A stretch of DNA of 35,257 nucleotides from Botryllus schlosseri (taxonomy: Eukaryota > Chordata > Ascidiacea > Stolidobranchia > Styelidae). This document shows positions 24,801 to 32,030 of this stretch, piece after piece. Location: the NCBI GenBank assembly GCA_000444245.1, contig ATSW01050484.1, forward strand, positions 1-35,257, written 5' to 3'. The position numbers and the translations under genes are program-made. A model generated the notes under the pieces. The model had not been told where the DNA came from and did no database searches. It saw only the letters and a list, made by a program, of their open reading frames with translations. Numbering within the stretch: the stretch's first letter is position 1; each line of letters starts with the position of its first letter.

Positions 24801-26835
24801 GTCTAATGTCTATTTTTCGTCTACAGAGCGATAGTTTCGGTATGTACGCATTGTACAGCAAAAACAAGCCGCGTTCCGACGAACTGATGACGGAGCACGG
24901 GTCAAAGTTTTTCCGATCGAAACAACTGTCGTTAAGAGACAAAATGGACCTCTCCTCATATCTCCTCAAGCCTGTAAGTCCAGTCGATCACGAACTAACT
25001 CGAGCTCGTGGAATTCGAACTAGAACCGCTGTCTCCGTCACAGGTTCAAAGGATGGGCAAATACGCGCTGCTTTTACACAACATCGCCAGGCATTCGGAA
25101 GTGCAGTATCGTGCCCAATTGCGAGAGGCCGAGGCTCTGGTTAAGTTCCAGCTTCGACACGGCAACGACTTACTTTCCATGGACTCGATTGTTAACTGTG
25201 ACGTTAATCTTAAAGAACAAGGCGAACTTTTGCGGCAGGTCGGTTGCTTGATTTTTCCTTCGTTATTATTCCCGAGCCTGACTCGTAGAGAAGCTGTGTT
25301 CGCTTTGCGGATGACTGAACACGATTCGGGAACAATGCATACCGACACTTGGTACGGGTCACCTGCGCTCTGTACAATTAACCCGATTGAGTTCACTGAT
25401 ATTTGTGTAATTGCACGGAAGATATTACTTGATAGCGGTGAACCTATTTTTGGTAGCATAGTGTTTCTAAACCGGTGTTTTCATATGACTTTTTTGCCTT
25501 CACAGGACGAATTTATGGTTTTCCAAGGCCGGCGAAAGTTCATCCGTCACGTTTTCCTGTTCAGCGATCTCATCCTTTTTTGTAAGCCGCAGAAAGTCCA
25601 CGGCGGCCACGATGTGTACCACTACAAGTCCAGTTATAAGGTAAGTCACCTTTGGTAGCAATGCGCAGCTGTAAAGCTGGAATGTAGCGCACTAATTCGG
25701 CACTGTTGGAAGTGGCGGTGTTCAATTATATTGACCCCAATAAGACAGGCAGTAGAATTGCGAAATTTGTCCACGTGATGGGCAAAATAAATGTTCGACT
25801 CTAGCATGTGGTTGTAGTTATTGACAAAATTGTCCACCGCGAACCTAGTTACGATACAACGCCGATCTCTCAATTAACGCGCGCCATCCGTTCAGACCGT
25901 CGAAGTGGGGTTGACAGAGAACATCGGAGACTCCGGTTTGAAATTCGAGATCTGGTTCCGACGTCCGATGCAGGACAGCATTATACTGCACTTGAACGGC
26001 GCGCATAAGAAGCAGGCGTGGGTAGACGACATTCGCAGCATCTTGTGGAACCAGGCCATGAAAAACAAAGGTGGGTGTCTTTTGGACGTGGCCTGCTGTG
26101 CTTTGTACCACTACTTTGTCACAAACCAGCTATGGTGTCTAGAGGGTTAGTGTGTATAAAATATATACCGTATCGCATTGATGCATTGAAACCTCCCCTG
26201 AGTGAGCGATGTGAATGCACAGAAACTTCTGCCGGGGCCTAAGATCTTTAAGTGCCATAGTTCAGTATATACATATACATGGTATCCGTACTTATTTATC
26301 ACAACTCCCAATTCTGCGTGAATCATAGAACCGACCCCTATTTTCAAGCGTAAATATCCTCATTCCAGCTAACCGCCGCCACGAAATGGCTAACATGGGC
26401 GTCGGCAGCAAGCCCCATCTCGACATCCACTCCAGCGAGAGCCCCATAACAGAGAGGTCGGTAGCCACAGAGCGGCTGATGGCAGGCCGCGTGCTCACTT
26501 CGAGGTGCCGGGCGTCGATAGCCGTTACCTACGAGCACGGTTCGAAGCGTCCGCACTCGACCGTGTCCACCTCGTCTACGTCATCGAACGGATCGCTGCA
26601 GCTCAACCCGCAGCCGTCATCCATGTTCGATTTTCGTGCCATCCTCGAAGGCGAGGAATACGGTAAGTGATATAATGCGGTTAAAATCGGCCGCTAGATA
26701 AAAACGATGCGCTTTTGTCTTTTAGAATCAGGCAGCGGCCAGGGGTCTTCGGTTTGCATGTCGAACAGCGAGCCGGACGTTTTGGAAAACCGTGAAAATC
26801 AACCGGAAGCTTTGTCTCAACAGTACGTCACGACG
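18643..26835 (+). CDS. PLEKHG4B-like: RhoGEF of the puratrophin-1 family, 11 internal exons, partial
   Basis: The exons 18643-18828, 20190-20459, 21437-21858, 22590-22665, 24426-24602, 24827-24973, 25044-25238, 25506-25640, 25896-26070, 26369-26662 and 26726-26835 join into 729 codons with no stop; all junctions are GT-AG. In the joined partial protein, residues 1-152 are spectrin-repeat-like helices, 153-292 a disordered linker, about 295-480 a DH domain (ELITTEEEYVKSL, SYLLKPVQRMGKYALLL) and about 485-592 a PH domain (RHVFLFSDLILFC, and the C-terminal helix Trp in QAWVDDI); 593-729 is a Ser-rich tail. DH-PH proteins catalyse GDP release from Rho-family GTPases at membranes or the cytoskeleton. 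The order of domains, the KPRSDEL and FQLRHGNDLL strings and the SIAV...KRPHST tail fit PLEKHG4/PLEKHG4B as I remember them. Kalirin/Trio and MCF2 are the next nearest relatives and fit less well. The start and stop codons are not identified. Confidence 0.9.
19986..20105 (-). mobile_element. MITE copy 2, reverse orientation, intron A
   Basis: CTGAGTTGGTCAAAGTAGTCACG at 19986 and onward, with TACTCGAATAG, is the reverse complement of the right end seen in the 23913-24164 copy (its AGAGGTGGTCAAAGTGGTCA). The far end is degraded near the string GTAAGCAGGCCTCCAG, about 85 bases before the acceptor of the next exon. I found no target duplication. It contains an exact 10-bp hairpin at 20042-20070. 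Confidence 0.6.
20042..20070. repeat. 10-bp perfect hairpin inside MITE copy 2
   Basis: AAATGACCAC (20042-20051) and GTGGTCATTT (20061-20070) are exact reverse complements with a 9-base loop. The arm contains the GACCAC core of the MITE terminus, so the hairpin may have formed by terminus-like sequence duplicated in inverted order within the element. Confidence 0.7.
20190..20459 (+). CDS. PLEKHG4B-like: RhoGEF exon B: helical region before DH linker
   Basis: The acceptor is CCCCATTTCAG and the donor GTGAGG; 270 bases, phase 0 at both sides, 90 codons. The product starts AYSWALSGMKFVASLSMKES and ends with QRRRLIVK. Predicted long helices (for example ELEDLVVKYDEYM and the Cys/Gln-rich RFQNVKCQRQCEIAQQKC) continue the spectrin-repeat-like region of exon A. 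The GC-rich codon use contrasts with the AT-rich flanking introns. A minus-strand open frame over the same bases is an antisense shadow. Confidence 0.88.
20853..21412 (-). mobile_element. MITE copy 3 (one or two nested copies), reverse orientation, intron B
   Basis: The right boundary is clear: ACTTCGTTACTGACCGCCTC followed by TG at 21391-21412 is the reverse complement of the family's left end (CAGAGGTGGTCAGTAACGAAGT). Near 20860-20890, AGTCATCGTTTGTACTTAAG resembles the reverse complement of the family's right end. The 560-base span is more than twice the 250-base length of other copies, so two insertions, or one with extra sequence, are likely. No target duplication could be shown. The element stops 24 bases before exon C. 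Confidence 0.55.
21437..21858 (+). CDS. PLEKHG4B-like: RhoGEF exon C: disordered basic linker
   Basis: Acceptor TTTTTATACAG, donor GTAAGT, 422 bases, entering in phase 0 and leaving in phase 2. The roughly 140 residues are rich in Arg, Lys, Ser, Ala and Pro, begin ARDRQIHERRKKEGAQSPDS and carry KKMLRKSQSMSAQHSKLK near the end. No fold is expected; R-K-S-Q-S is a plausible basophilic kinase site, which is an inference. The exon is strikingly GC- and CpG-rich compared with its introns. The minus-strand 149-codon frame over it is an antisense shadow. The linker immediately precedes the DH domain. Confidence 0.88.
21939..22090 (+). mobile_element. MITE copy 4, intron C, forward half of an inverted pair
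   Basis: CAGAGGTGGTCGGTGACGAA starts at 21939 and runs into AGTACTTTGACTTTTCGAAG; this is the best-preserved left terminus of the family. The internal ACTTGTAGTTGAG and GAAATTTATTACGTTACTT strings are shared with the copy at 27071-27319. The right terminus is not recognised; the end given is where similarity fades. GTGATAAT precedes the element but has no clear partner. It begins 81 bases after the exon C donor. Confidence 0.7.
22158..22308 (-). mobile_element. MITE copy 5, intron C, reverse half of the inverted pair
   Basis: CTCAAATACAAGTATAAGTA begins a 29-base segment (22158-22186) that is the reverse complement of 22028-22056 with one mismatch. The far end, GTTCTTCGTTGCTGAAACCT then ATG, is a diverged reverse complement of the family's left terminus. 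Together with copy 4 it makes a fold-back structure of about 370 bases. Either two insertions in opposite orientation or one palindromic derivative would explain it. Confidence 0.65.
22590..22665 (+). CDS. PLEKHG4B-like: RhoGEF exon D: start of DH domain
   Basis: Acceptor CCCACCGTTTAG, donor GTCAGT, 76 bases, entering in phase 2 and leaving in phase 0. It completes a Thr codon and encodes KWSLAIEELITTEEEYVKSL then NYIIE. This is conserved region 1 of DH domains, where the invariant Glu of the E-x-x-Y-V type helix contacts switch I of the GTPase. The exon is too short to stand out as an open frame and is identified by splice sites plus homology. Confidence 0.9.
23426..23830. other. GC- and CpG-richer patch in intron D
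   Basis: Within the largest intron, this stretch is visibly richer in G, C and CpG (for example AGGCCGGCCGACGCTGGGCT) than the surrounding intron and has several overlapping plus-strand frames of 60-70 codons. No frame resembles a known domain and the DH domain is continuous across the intron without it. It could be an unrecognised repeat, an alternative promoter or chance. Confidence 0.3.
23913..24164 (+). mobile_element. MITE copy 6, 252 bp, complete with target duplication, intron D
   Basis: The left end is CATAGGTGGTCAGTAACGA and the right end, reverse complemented, is CAGAGGTGGTCAAAGTGGTC. GTCGTAAT (23905-23912) and GTTGTAAT (24165-24172) flank it, a 7 of 8 match with the 8-base size typical of hAT elements. 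The interior repeats ACTT/AAGTA-rich motifs such as CCACTTCTACTTGAC and has no open frame that could be a transposase. This copy best defines the family. Confidence 0.85.
24426..24602 (+). CDS. PLEKHG4B-like: RhoGEF exon E: DH domain, middle part
   Basis: Acceptor CTATTCCGCGCAG, donor GTAAGT, 177 bases, phase 0 at both ends, 59 codons. It begins HYYPLMNQIEDVPQALRGKR and continues GVVFGNIENICDFHAGRFLE, the region where DH domains have an F-G-N-x-x-x-I-x-x-F-H signature (conserved region 2 neighbourhood). It joins directly to the ELITTEEEYV helix of the preceding exon, so the 1760-base intron contains no missing DH sequence. Confidence 0.93.
24827..24973 (+). CDS. PLEKHG4B-like: RhoGEF exon F: DH domain, third part
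   Basis: Acceptor TTTTTCGTCTACAG, donor GTAAGT, 147 bases, phase 0 at both ends. The product SDSFGMYALYSKNKPRSDEL followed by a helix ending DKMDLSSYLLKP has the Y-x-x-Y-x-x-N-x-P motif common in DH domains and opens the signature helix completed in the next exon. The KNKPRSDEL string is a strong pointer to the PLEKHG4 branch. Confidence 0.93.
25044..25238 (+). CDS. PLEKHG4B-like: RhoGEF exon G: conserved DH helix and DH-PH junction
   Basis: Acceptor GTCTCCGTCACAG, donor GTCGGT, 195 bases, phase 0 at both ends. VQRMGKYALLLHNIARHSEV completes the LLKPVQRxxKYxLLL signature of DH conserved region 3, the main GTPase-contacting helix. The second half, ALVKFQLRHGNDLLSMDSIV and then NCDVNLKEQGELLRQ, is the last DH helix leading into the PH domain and is characteristic of PLEKHG4/4B. 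The intron before it is only 70 bases. Confidence 0.94.
25506..25640 (+). CDS. PLEKHG4B-like: RhoGEF exon H: PH domain, N-terminal strands
   Basis: Acceptor TTTGCCTTCACAG, donor GTAAGT, 135 bases, phase 0 at both ends. It encodes DEFMVFQGRRKFIRHVFLFS then DLILFCKPQKVHGG and YHYKSSYK. The alternating hydrophobic FLFSDLILFCK is the typical strand 3 of a DH-associated PH domain, and the two basic clusters could face membrane lipid or the bound GTPase. A plus-strand open frame begins in intron sequence upstream and simply reads through this exon. Confidence 0.92.
25896..26070 (+). CDS. PLEKHG4B-like: RhoGEF exon I: PH domain, C-terminal half
   Basis: Acceptor CCATCCGTTCAG, donor GTGGGT, 175 bases, entering in phase 0 and leaving in phase 1. 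TVEVGLTENIGDSGLKFEIW followed by FRRPMQDSIILHL gives the later PH strands, and KKQAWVDDIRSILWNQAMKN is the C-terminal helix with the near-invariant Trp of PH domains. The GLTENIGDSGLKFEIWFRR run agrees closely with PLEKHG4B from memory. Confidence 0.93.
26369..26662 (+). CDS. PLEKHG4B-like: RhoGEF exon J: Ser-rich tail with conserved motifs
   Basis: Acceptor CCTCATTCCAG, donor GTAAGT, 294 bases, entering in phase 1 and leaving in phase 1. The product carries EMANMGVGSKPHLDIHSSES, PITERSV, a RASIAV string and KRPHSTVSTSSTSSNGS. In vertebrate PLEKHG4B the segment after the PH domain has the same order of motifs, which makes this the best argument for the family name. KRPHSTVS fits a basophilic kinase or 14-3-3 type site; that is inference. 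The rest is low complexity and likely disordered. Confidence 0.9.
26726..26835 (+). CDS. PLEKHG4B-like: RhoGEF exon K: tail exon, last one recognised
   Basis: Acceptor TTTTGTCTTTTAG, donor GTGAGT, 110 bases, entering in phase 1 and leaving in phase 0. It completes a Glu codon and encodes SGSGQGSSVCMSNSEPDVLE then NRENQPEALSQQYVTT, polar and probably disordered. If the donor were not used, translation would run 22 more codons to a TAG at 26902-26904. The good GTGAGT donor favours at least one further exon, which I could not find. The preceding intron is only 63 bases. Confidence 0.75.
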
Positions 26836-27070
26836 GTGAGTTTGTTTTCTACTTGGGTGGCCAGTAGCGGAGCACTGATACTTTTTCGTGATGTTCGACT
26901 ATAGGTTTTCCTTACTTGCACCGCTTACCAGAGTGGTTATGGTTTTGAATTAGTTCTACTTTTTCTTGACAGTTTTTAGTTTAGAACACCGACTTTTCCA
27001 CATATCGGAAATCGCCAAGATGCACTTGGCAATTTCGGTAATAGAATCCGTAGATTAATTGCTAAAAGCT

Positions 27071-27319
27071 TGCCACCCTACCAGTAAATCGAGTACGTAC
27101 TCGAGTACATTTCATTTTGTACTTCAAATTGAAGTAGTTTTGGCCCTTCTTGAAAATAGGCTACTTCTACTTGTGGTTGAGAAGAAATTAATGGCGTTAC
27201 ACTTCTACTTCACTATTCTACTTACAAATTAGGCTTGGAAGAGTTACTTTTCCCTCACTTGGAAATTTTTATTACTAGATGTACTTGAGTAGCACCGATG
27301 ACCACTTTGTCGGCCTCAG
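27071..27319 (+). mobile_element. MITE copy 7, about 249 bp, downstream of the last exon
   Basis: The right end ACTTGAGTAGCACCGATGACCACTTTG with CCTCAG at 27314-27319 matches the right terminus of the 23913 copy. The left part (CCAGTAAATCGAGTACGTAC) matches the family's left end after the first, degraded nine bases. The interior GGCTACTTCTACTTGTGG and TTGAGAAGAAATTAATGGCG strings are close to the copy in intron C. I could not show a target duplication. Confidence 0.7.
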
Positions 27320-27379
27320 ACTTTACTTTGTGTTTACTTATCGTGCAAATCGATTGACAAACGCGTTCCATTTTACCAG

Positions 27380-27740
27380 GTATGACCCGAGACTGCGAAA
27401 TCGTGACATAGAGCGAAGCGCAACGGCGAATACCCAAGACGCGACTAACATTCAAACTCAACTCACACTGCAATACCAACTTGGACTCCGGTCGACAAGC
27501 GTGAACGGCTGGGACGTTCGCGCAATCGTTGCGACGCACGAATCAACCGGACTTGAACTGATATAGCGTCGGAAGTGAAAACGTTAACGCGCTGCTGCGG
27601 AATTTTGCTTCGAAACACTCGACTACCTCTATCGTGGTGTCTTGTCTCGCCCTTTGTCCGTTTTTACCCGTTTTCAGATTTAGACTACCGTAAGGTAAAG
27701 CGCGGACTACCGTGAGGTATAGCGCGCGAGCACACACGTC
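27380..27740. other. CpG-richer non-coding stretch with a tandem duplication
   Basis: This stretch has more CpG than its surroundings and contains a 22-bp tandem duplication at 27683-27726. Frames of 94-95 codons on both strands (27255-27539 minus, 27279-27566 plus) overlap each other and the MITE, so neither looks real. A following exon or the 3-prime UTR of the RhoGEF gene could lie here but I cannot show it. Confidence 0.3.
27683..27726 (+). repeat. 22-bp tandem duplication
   Basis: GACTACCGTAAGGTAAAGCG plus CG (27683-27704) is followed directly by GACTACCGTGAGGTATAGCG plus CG (27705-27726), two mismatches in 22. Each unit contains ACCGTNAGGT, a short imperfect palindrome. Confidence 0.75.
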
Positions 27741-29231
27741 ATCCCTAGAAAATAGGCTACGCGACGATTTGGTGAAGTGTGATATTTTATGTGATGGGTA
27801 TTACCCAACGCACTCGATTTGATGTTACGGCTCCCGCGTTATGTTCATTTTCTGTCTCACACAATCGCACCCACGCCCCATGCGTGTGCTTCCTGACTTC
27901 TTGAAGCTTGGAACAATGTTTTCTTGTGAACTAGACGGATTGGTCTGTGAGGAGAGCACTGTGTGATAGCTGACCTCGGAAGGCAGTTTTTGGTGGTGAT
28001 ATATGAAGGAACAAGCACGCAAGTCGCTACACTGCGATCGGCAATGACACGAATTCCTGCTTGTTTATGCTCGGTGGCCGGGAGCCGAATCGCAATTTTT
28101 TCGCACGTTTGTTTTTGTATCACTTCTTATCTTATTCCCACACGTATTCTCTTCATTGCCACTCGCGTTCGCAGCGGCGTAATCATATTGTTGCGATGAA
28201 CAACATTTTTTCAGTTTGCGTTTTACGTATTCCTTTTATTTATCCTGTCGCTGTGTTTTTCTGGGCGGGCGGCGCCAATTTTTTCTATTGCACTTGATCT
28301 ATTTTCAATACAAATATCGAAAACGATGACGGTGTTTTGTTGTTGCCTTGGACCTGGTAACTCTAGTGTGGTTACAATGTATCAGTACTCACTAGCAATC
28401 CGTCTGGTGGAAGCCGAATGATCGTCTGTCATTGGGGCGATTTTGAGAAACAAGGAGGCGACTTGGGGCGTTGGGGGAGGGGGATGAAAATGTTGAAACG
28501 TCCAGTGACATGGCCAAAAAATGCATGTGAATACGACTTAAAAAAGCTCAAACCCAATGCAAAGTAGTCGCCGAAATAAGTTTTCGAGCACCGTCTCGGA
28601 CAATGGCCCCTTTTTAAGTCAATTCACCAGCGATCAGAGTTAGGGAAAGAATTTTCTCGTTTCTATGTGCTCATTCTTGGATCCGTAAAATGGAGGGGGA
28701 GGGAGGCGAAAATTTATGTCGAGCTTGATATGGCGGCAATGAATCGAAAAATTTTGGGAGATACTGGCCTATCACAAAGTCGTCTGTTATACACGTGAAG
28801 TTGTGGCGTCGGTCTCTAGGGAATAAAATGCCGCTTACGTTGCATGCGTGTCCTACACGAGGAAAAGTGAACACATGGCCGGCCTGCCATTCTACGGTAG
28901 CAATATTGATAAAATCACAACCAAGCATCAGCTACTAGTTTGGTAATGATAAGATGACCCAAGTTTCGTTGATATCACATATTATTACAGCGTGACACGT
29001 GAAAGAATGCGACAGGGTTGCCAGAAATCAATATCTGCAGGTTCTATTTCGATTGTTGCTCCGCCCGCTCTAGTGTGACTTATGTCGTTGAGATATCAAA
29101 GTCAAGTGACGAAGTTTCCTCGAATTAATTTCCTTTTGCGACTATCACGCACCCGATAATAAACGCCCATCATCAAGTAGTATGGTGGCCAGTGTATTGC
29201 TATGTACCTGCGACGAGTACCATTGCAATAC
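27741..29231. other. non-coding DNA, no gene recognised
   Basis: Several short overlapping frames occur on both strands without family resemblance. G-rich runs around 28460-28495 and 28690-28705 are the only compositional feature I noticed. No repeat with clear ends was found. Confidence 0.45.
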
Positions 29232-29239
29232 TCATAGAT

Positions 29240-30708
29240 CAGTGGTTCCCAAACGGTGGGGAATTCCCCACTGGTTGGGAATTCAATGGTTTCTGGTGGG
29301 GAATAGACGCATTTGTTCAGAATTATACACAGGACGGTCTACATATTCACGGAGACACATGCGCAATTACCGTTACCAGTTAACTGCTCTGGAATGTATG
29401 TATCGATAATTATATTGCGCGTTGTTCACAAAACCTCATTTTTAACTCTAGGTGGCAAATCATGGCGTCACAAACGCATCCAGCACGACTAGTTGGACCG
29501 ACGTGAAATAACGCTTTCGCGAAATTTTTACCGTTACCGGTATCGGTTCACAATACGTTTTATATTGCAGTTATAGGCGATTGTCTTGCGTACTGGTGTG
29601 GTTGGGTGTTTTGTGTAGTCAAACCAGCAAATAGCTGCTCTGTGATGAAAAAAGTGTTGGGTAGTGGGGAACAGGAGCGTAACTGCCGCATCCCAAACCC
29701 GAGGCGACCTCGAAGGGGCCCAAAAATATTTCGTGAATTAACATAAATTATAGAGTATTTTTTTGGAATTTTATGCCACTTTTTCAAAACATTTTCGCGC
29801 TGGGTGCGCGATTTAATAGTGCCGAATATATTGATTATTGGATACGAATATTTTATGGAAATGGAGACTTCGGCATCGGCCATTACTATGCCTCGACGCA
29901 CCAAGACATATGAAGTTATAGGCCATGTAACATGCGACTCCGAGAAGTGTGCCAGAACGATCAGCAGCGATAAGAGCTTGGCCGAGAAGGAATGCCCTTG
30001 TGCTGACCGAATACTTCGATGTATATACAATATACATATATGTTTAATTGTCCATAAGCGGCTAAATGGCTGGCGCCAGATGTTCCTGTCCTGGTGATCT
30101 GAAACCAACAGGACAAATGCCATCCCGCAGGGAAAAATTATTTGCCAGAAAAGCATTACCAATTTGAAATCGTGTGTGCCTTTTAGTTTTGGCGATTTCC
30201 ATATCTTTTGACATAGCAGATATAGGAGGTCACGAAATAGCATAATGTAACGAAGTCAATATACCAACGGGTCCACCTGACGATGTTTATTACTTATTTA
30301 GGGATCTTACCTTTTCCAACACACCTCACTCAGCTCTAGCGGTAAATCTGATTACGTGAGCAGAGAGGGGATAAAAAATTGATTGCAAAATATATGCAAT
30401 TCCGATCATATTAACCGATTCAGACATGAATTATATAAATGTTTCGCGCTTCGCGCGCTTGGTCGAAATAAGGCGACGCACTAAACAGTAGACCCAATGT
30501 AGCTGATAAGTGACGGGAAAGCGTACAGGCCCAGGGGTCTGAGGGGGTTCTGGGGGCCTTGGTTTGGTCTATCACTCTGTTGGGGGCCAAGACCAACGTT
30601 TTTTTTTGGGGGGGGGGCTGACGAAGTGCTGTTACGGTCTTGGTGGGGAATGAAGGCTCGGAATAAATCTGAAGTGGGGGATGAAGACAAAAAGGTCGGG
30701 AACCACTG
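29240..30708 (-). mobile_element. 1469-bp hAT-type DNA transposon, probably defective
   Basis: The left end is CAGTGGTTCCCAAACGGTG and the right end reverse complemented is CAGTGGTTCCCGACCTT, an 11-bp perfect inverted terminal repeat that then diverges. Flanks TCATAGAT (29232-29239) and TCATAGAA (30709-30716) match at 7 of 8, fitting a hAT insertion. The interior holds a 227-codon minus-strand open frame (29560-30243) with weak transposase likeness. A full hAT transposase needs about 500-700 codons, so this copy is internally deleted or degraded. A T9-G10 homopolymer junction lies at 30599-30617. Confidence 0.8.
29560..30243 (-). pseudogene. possible hAT transposase remnant
   Basis: This 227-codon minus-strand frame is the longest in the window and lies wholly inside the hAT-type element. 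Near its C-terminus LRSCSPLPNTFFITEQLFAG followed by LTTQ loosely resembles the C-terminal hAT dimerisation segment (P-x-T-x-x-x-x-E-x-x-F-S-x-L). The remainder has no recognisable RNase-H-like catalytic residues. A 97-codon plus-strand frame overlaps it at 29804-30097. It may instead be a chance frame; the resemblance rests on a handful of residues. Confidence 0.3.
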
Positions 30709-30833
30709 TCATAGAATAGGCTTTATATTTTTATCCGCTGAATGTATATGCGATGTAAAGAAGCTTAGAAAGTATCCTTCCGTTATTTTCACGAAACAGG
30801 AGAGCCTGCGAACTAAGGATGGTGCGAACCTCT

Positions 30834-31055
30834 GAACGGTTCAGGTTCGTGTGAACGCAGGTATAGCCTTTTACGGCTTTTTAAGTCTTGCCCCACCCCT
30901 CCATGCTACCCTAGTAATGCCTGAGCGCCAAGCGCGAAAGTCATGGATACCAGTGTTACTAATCAGGTCTTTGGTCTGACCCGGCCGGGGATCGAACCCA
31001 GATAAAGAATACGGAATACAGAAGCCGGACGCTTCACTATTGCGCTATCTTGTAT
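30834..31055 (-). mobile_element. tRNA-like SINE, head on the minus strand
   Basis: Read on the minus strand, TAGCGCAATAG (31047 to 31037) matches the pol III A box and GGTTCGATCCC (30998 to 30988) matches the B box; 38 bases separate them, a normal distance. The cloverleaf is not complete, so this is a tRNA-derived head and not a tRNA gene. The tail toward lower coordinates is unassigned sequence; the left limit is a guess near a small palindrome at 30825-30849. Confidence 0.6.
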
Positions 31056-31059
31056 TTCA

Positions 31060-31950
31060 CCCTCTACTACCGCCATCCGTTATGTATTGGGAAGGCGAAT
31101 GACGCAGTTGACAGCACGCCAACGACACGACACCACGGAACAGTTTCCAACTCTTGGTCTCCGACTACATTGCGTGTAAAAAAAGTCCAAAGAGAAATGG
31201 AGCCGAGCTGCAGGTCGGCAGCATATATCTACCAAGACACCCAAGAGATTAAAGTAGCCCTGGAAGACTACCGAAGTGAAGACTTAAAGGAACGTAATAA
31301 AAGCTGTCATGGTGTACGTGGGCTAATGGGCGACATGCGCCACTTTTGCCTGTAGGGTTGCATTTAAAACAACAACCAAATTAAGAGAAATATGTCTCAA
31401 ATATGGCCCTTGTATAAGACATGTTTTTATTGTTTCTGAGACAACTCTAGTTGCATGTATATGATCATTATATTGATTCAAGGATCTTTGCTGCAATTCC
31501 GCCTTTTTCTTGTCGGGGCATGTTGTTTCCCGGATTGGGTGAATATATAATAGATATCACAAAATTTACATAGGGAAAATTTTGTGAATCATCGTATAGG
31601 CCCTGGGGATGTGTGAAAATTCGATCCCTCCCGCGAAGCGTTGTGCCTTTGCTTAATCCATATCATGTACAATTGTACATATTTGATAGTTAGCATTTCG
31701 TTTGGTACATTCTGAGTTTTAATCTGCATACTCGTGTATATTCAAGTTTTCAACACATTTTAATGTTTACAGCCGCGATTGCAAGATTGGCTGCTACGGA
31801 CTCCTCTCGAGCTGACATTCCCTGACTATGCTAGAGCAATGAATATCGTATACTATTAACGGGATGTTCTAGGATAACTATTTAGGAATGGGACAACAAT
31901 GATCCGATTTATATTCGAGTGCCGAATAAGCCAAACCGTATCAGAGTCGT
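31060..31950. other. non-coding DNA, no gene recognised
   Basis: The longest frame is 101 codons (31050-31355, plus), which begins at the edge of the SINE head and shows no domain. No element ends were recognised. Confidence 0.4.
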
Positions 31951-31956
31951 TTACCG

Positions 31957-32030
31957 CAGGGGTGTCAAACTCATCTTGGCTCGCGGGCCGGATTCGGAGT
32001 TTTGACTGCTCGCGGGTCGCACAAGTCAAA
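31957..32030. mobile_element. isolated hAT-like end (CAGGGGTGTCAAACTC)
   Basis: CAGGGGTGTCAAACTCATCT followed by GCTCGCGGGCCGGATTCGGA and a second CTCGCGGGTCGCA is the familiar start of hAT elements with GGGCCGGATTC-type subterminal sequence. The partner terminus and target duplication were not found in the following kilobase, so it is truncated or diverged. Confidence 0.6.

Noticed and set aside
25008-25658. A single uninterrupted 216-codon protein spanning exons G and H
   Set aside because: The middle portion is intron: good GTCGGT and CACAG sites bound it, and DH to PH homology joins directly across them.
27367-27384. A CCAG then GTATGA acceptor as the last RhoGEF exon, giving V-stop after VTT
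   Set aside because: There is no good pyrimidine tract match or homology, and it overlaps no conserved tail sequence; too weak to annotate.
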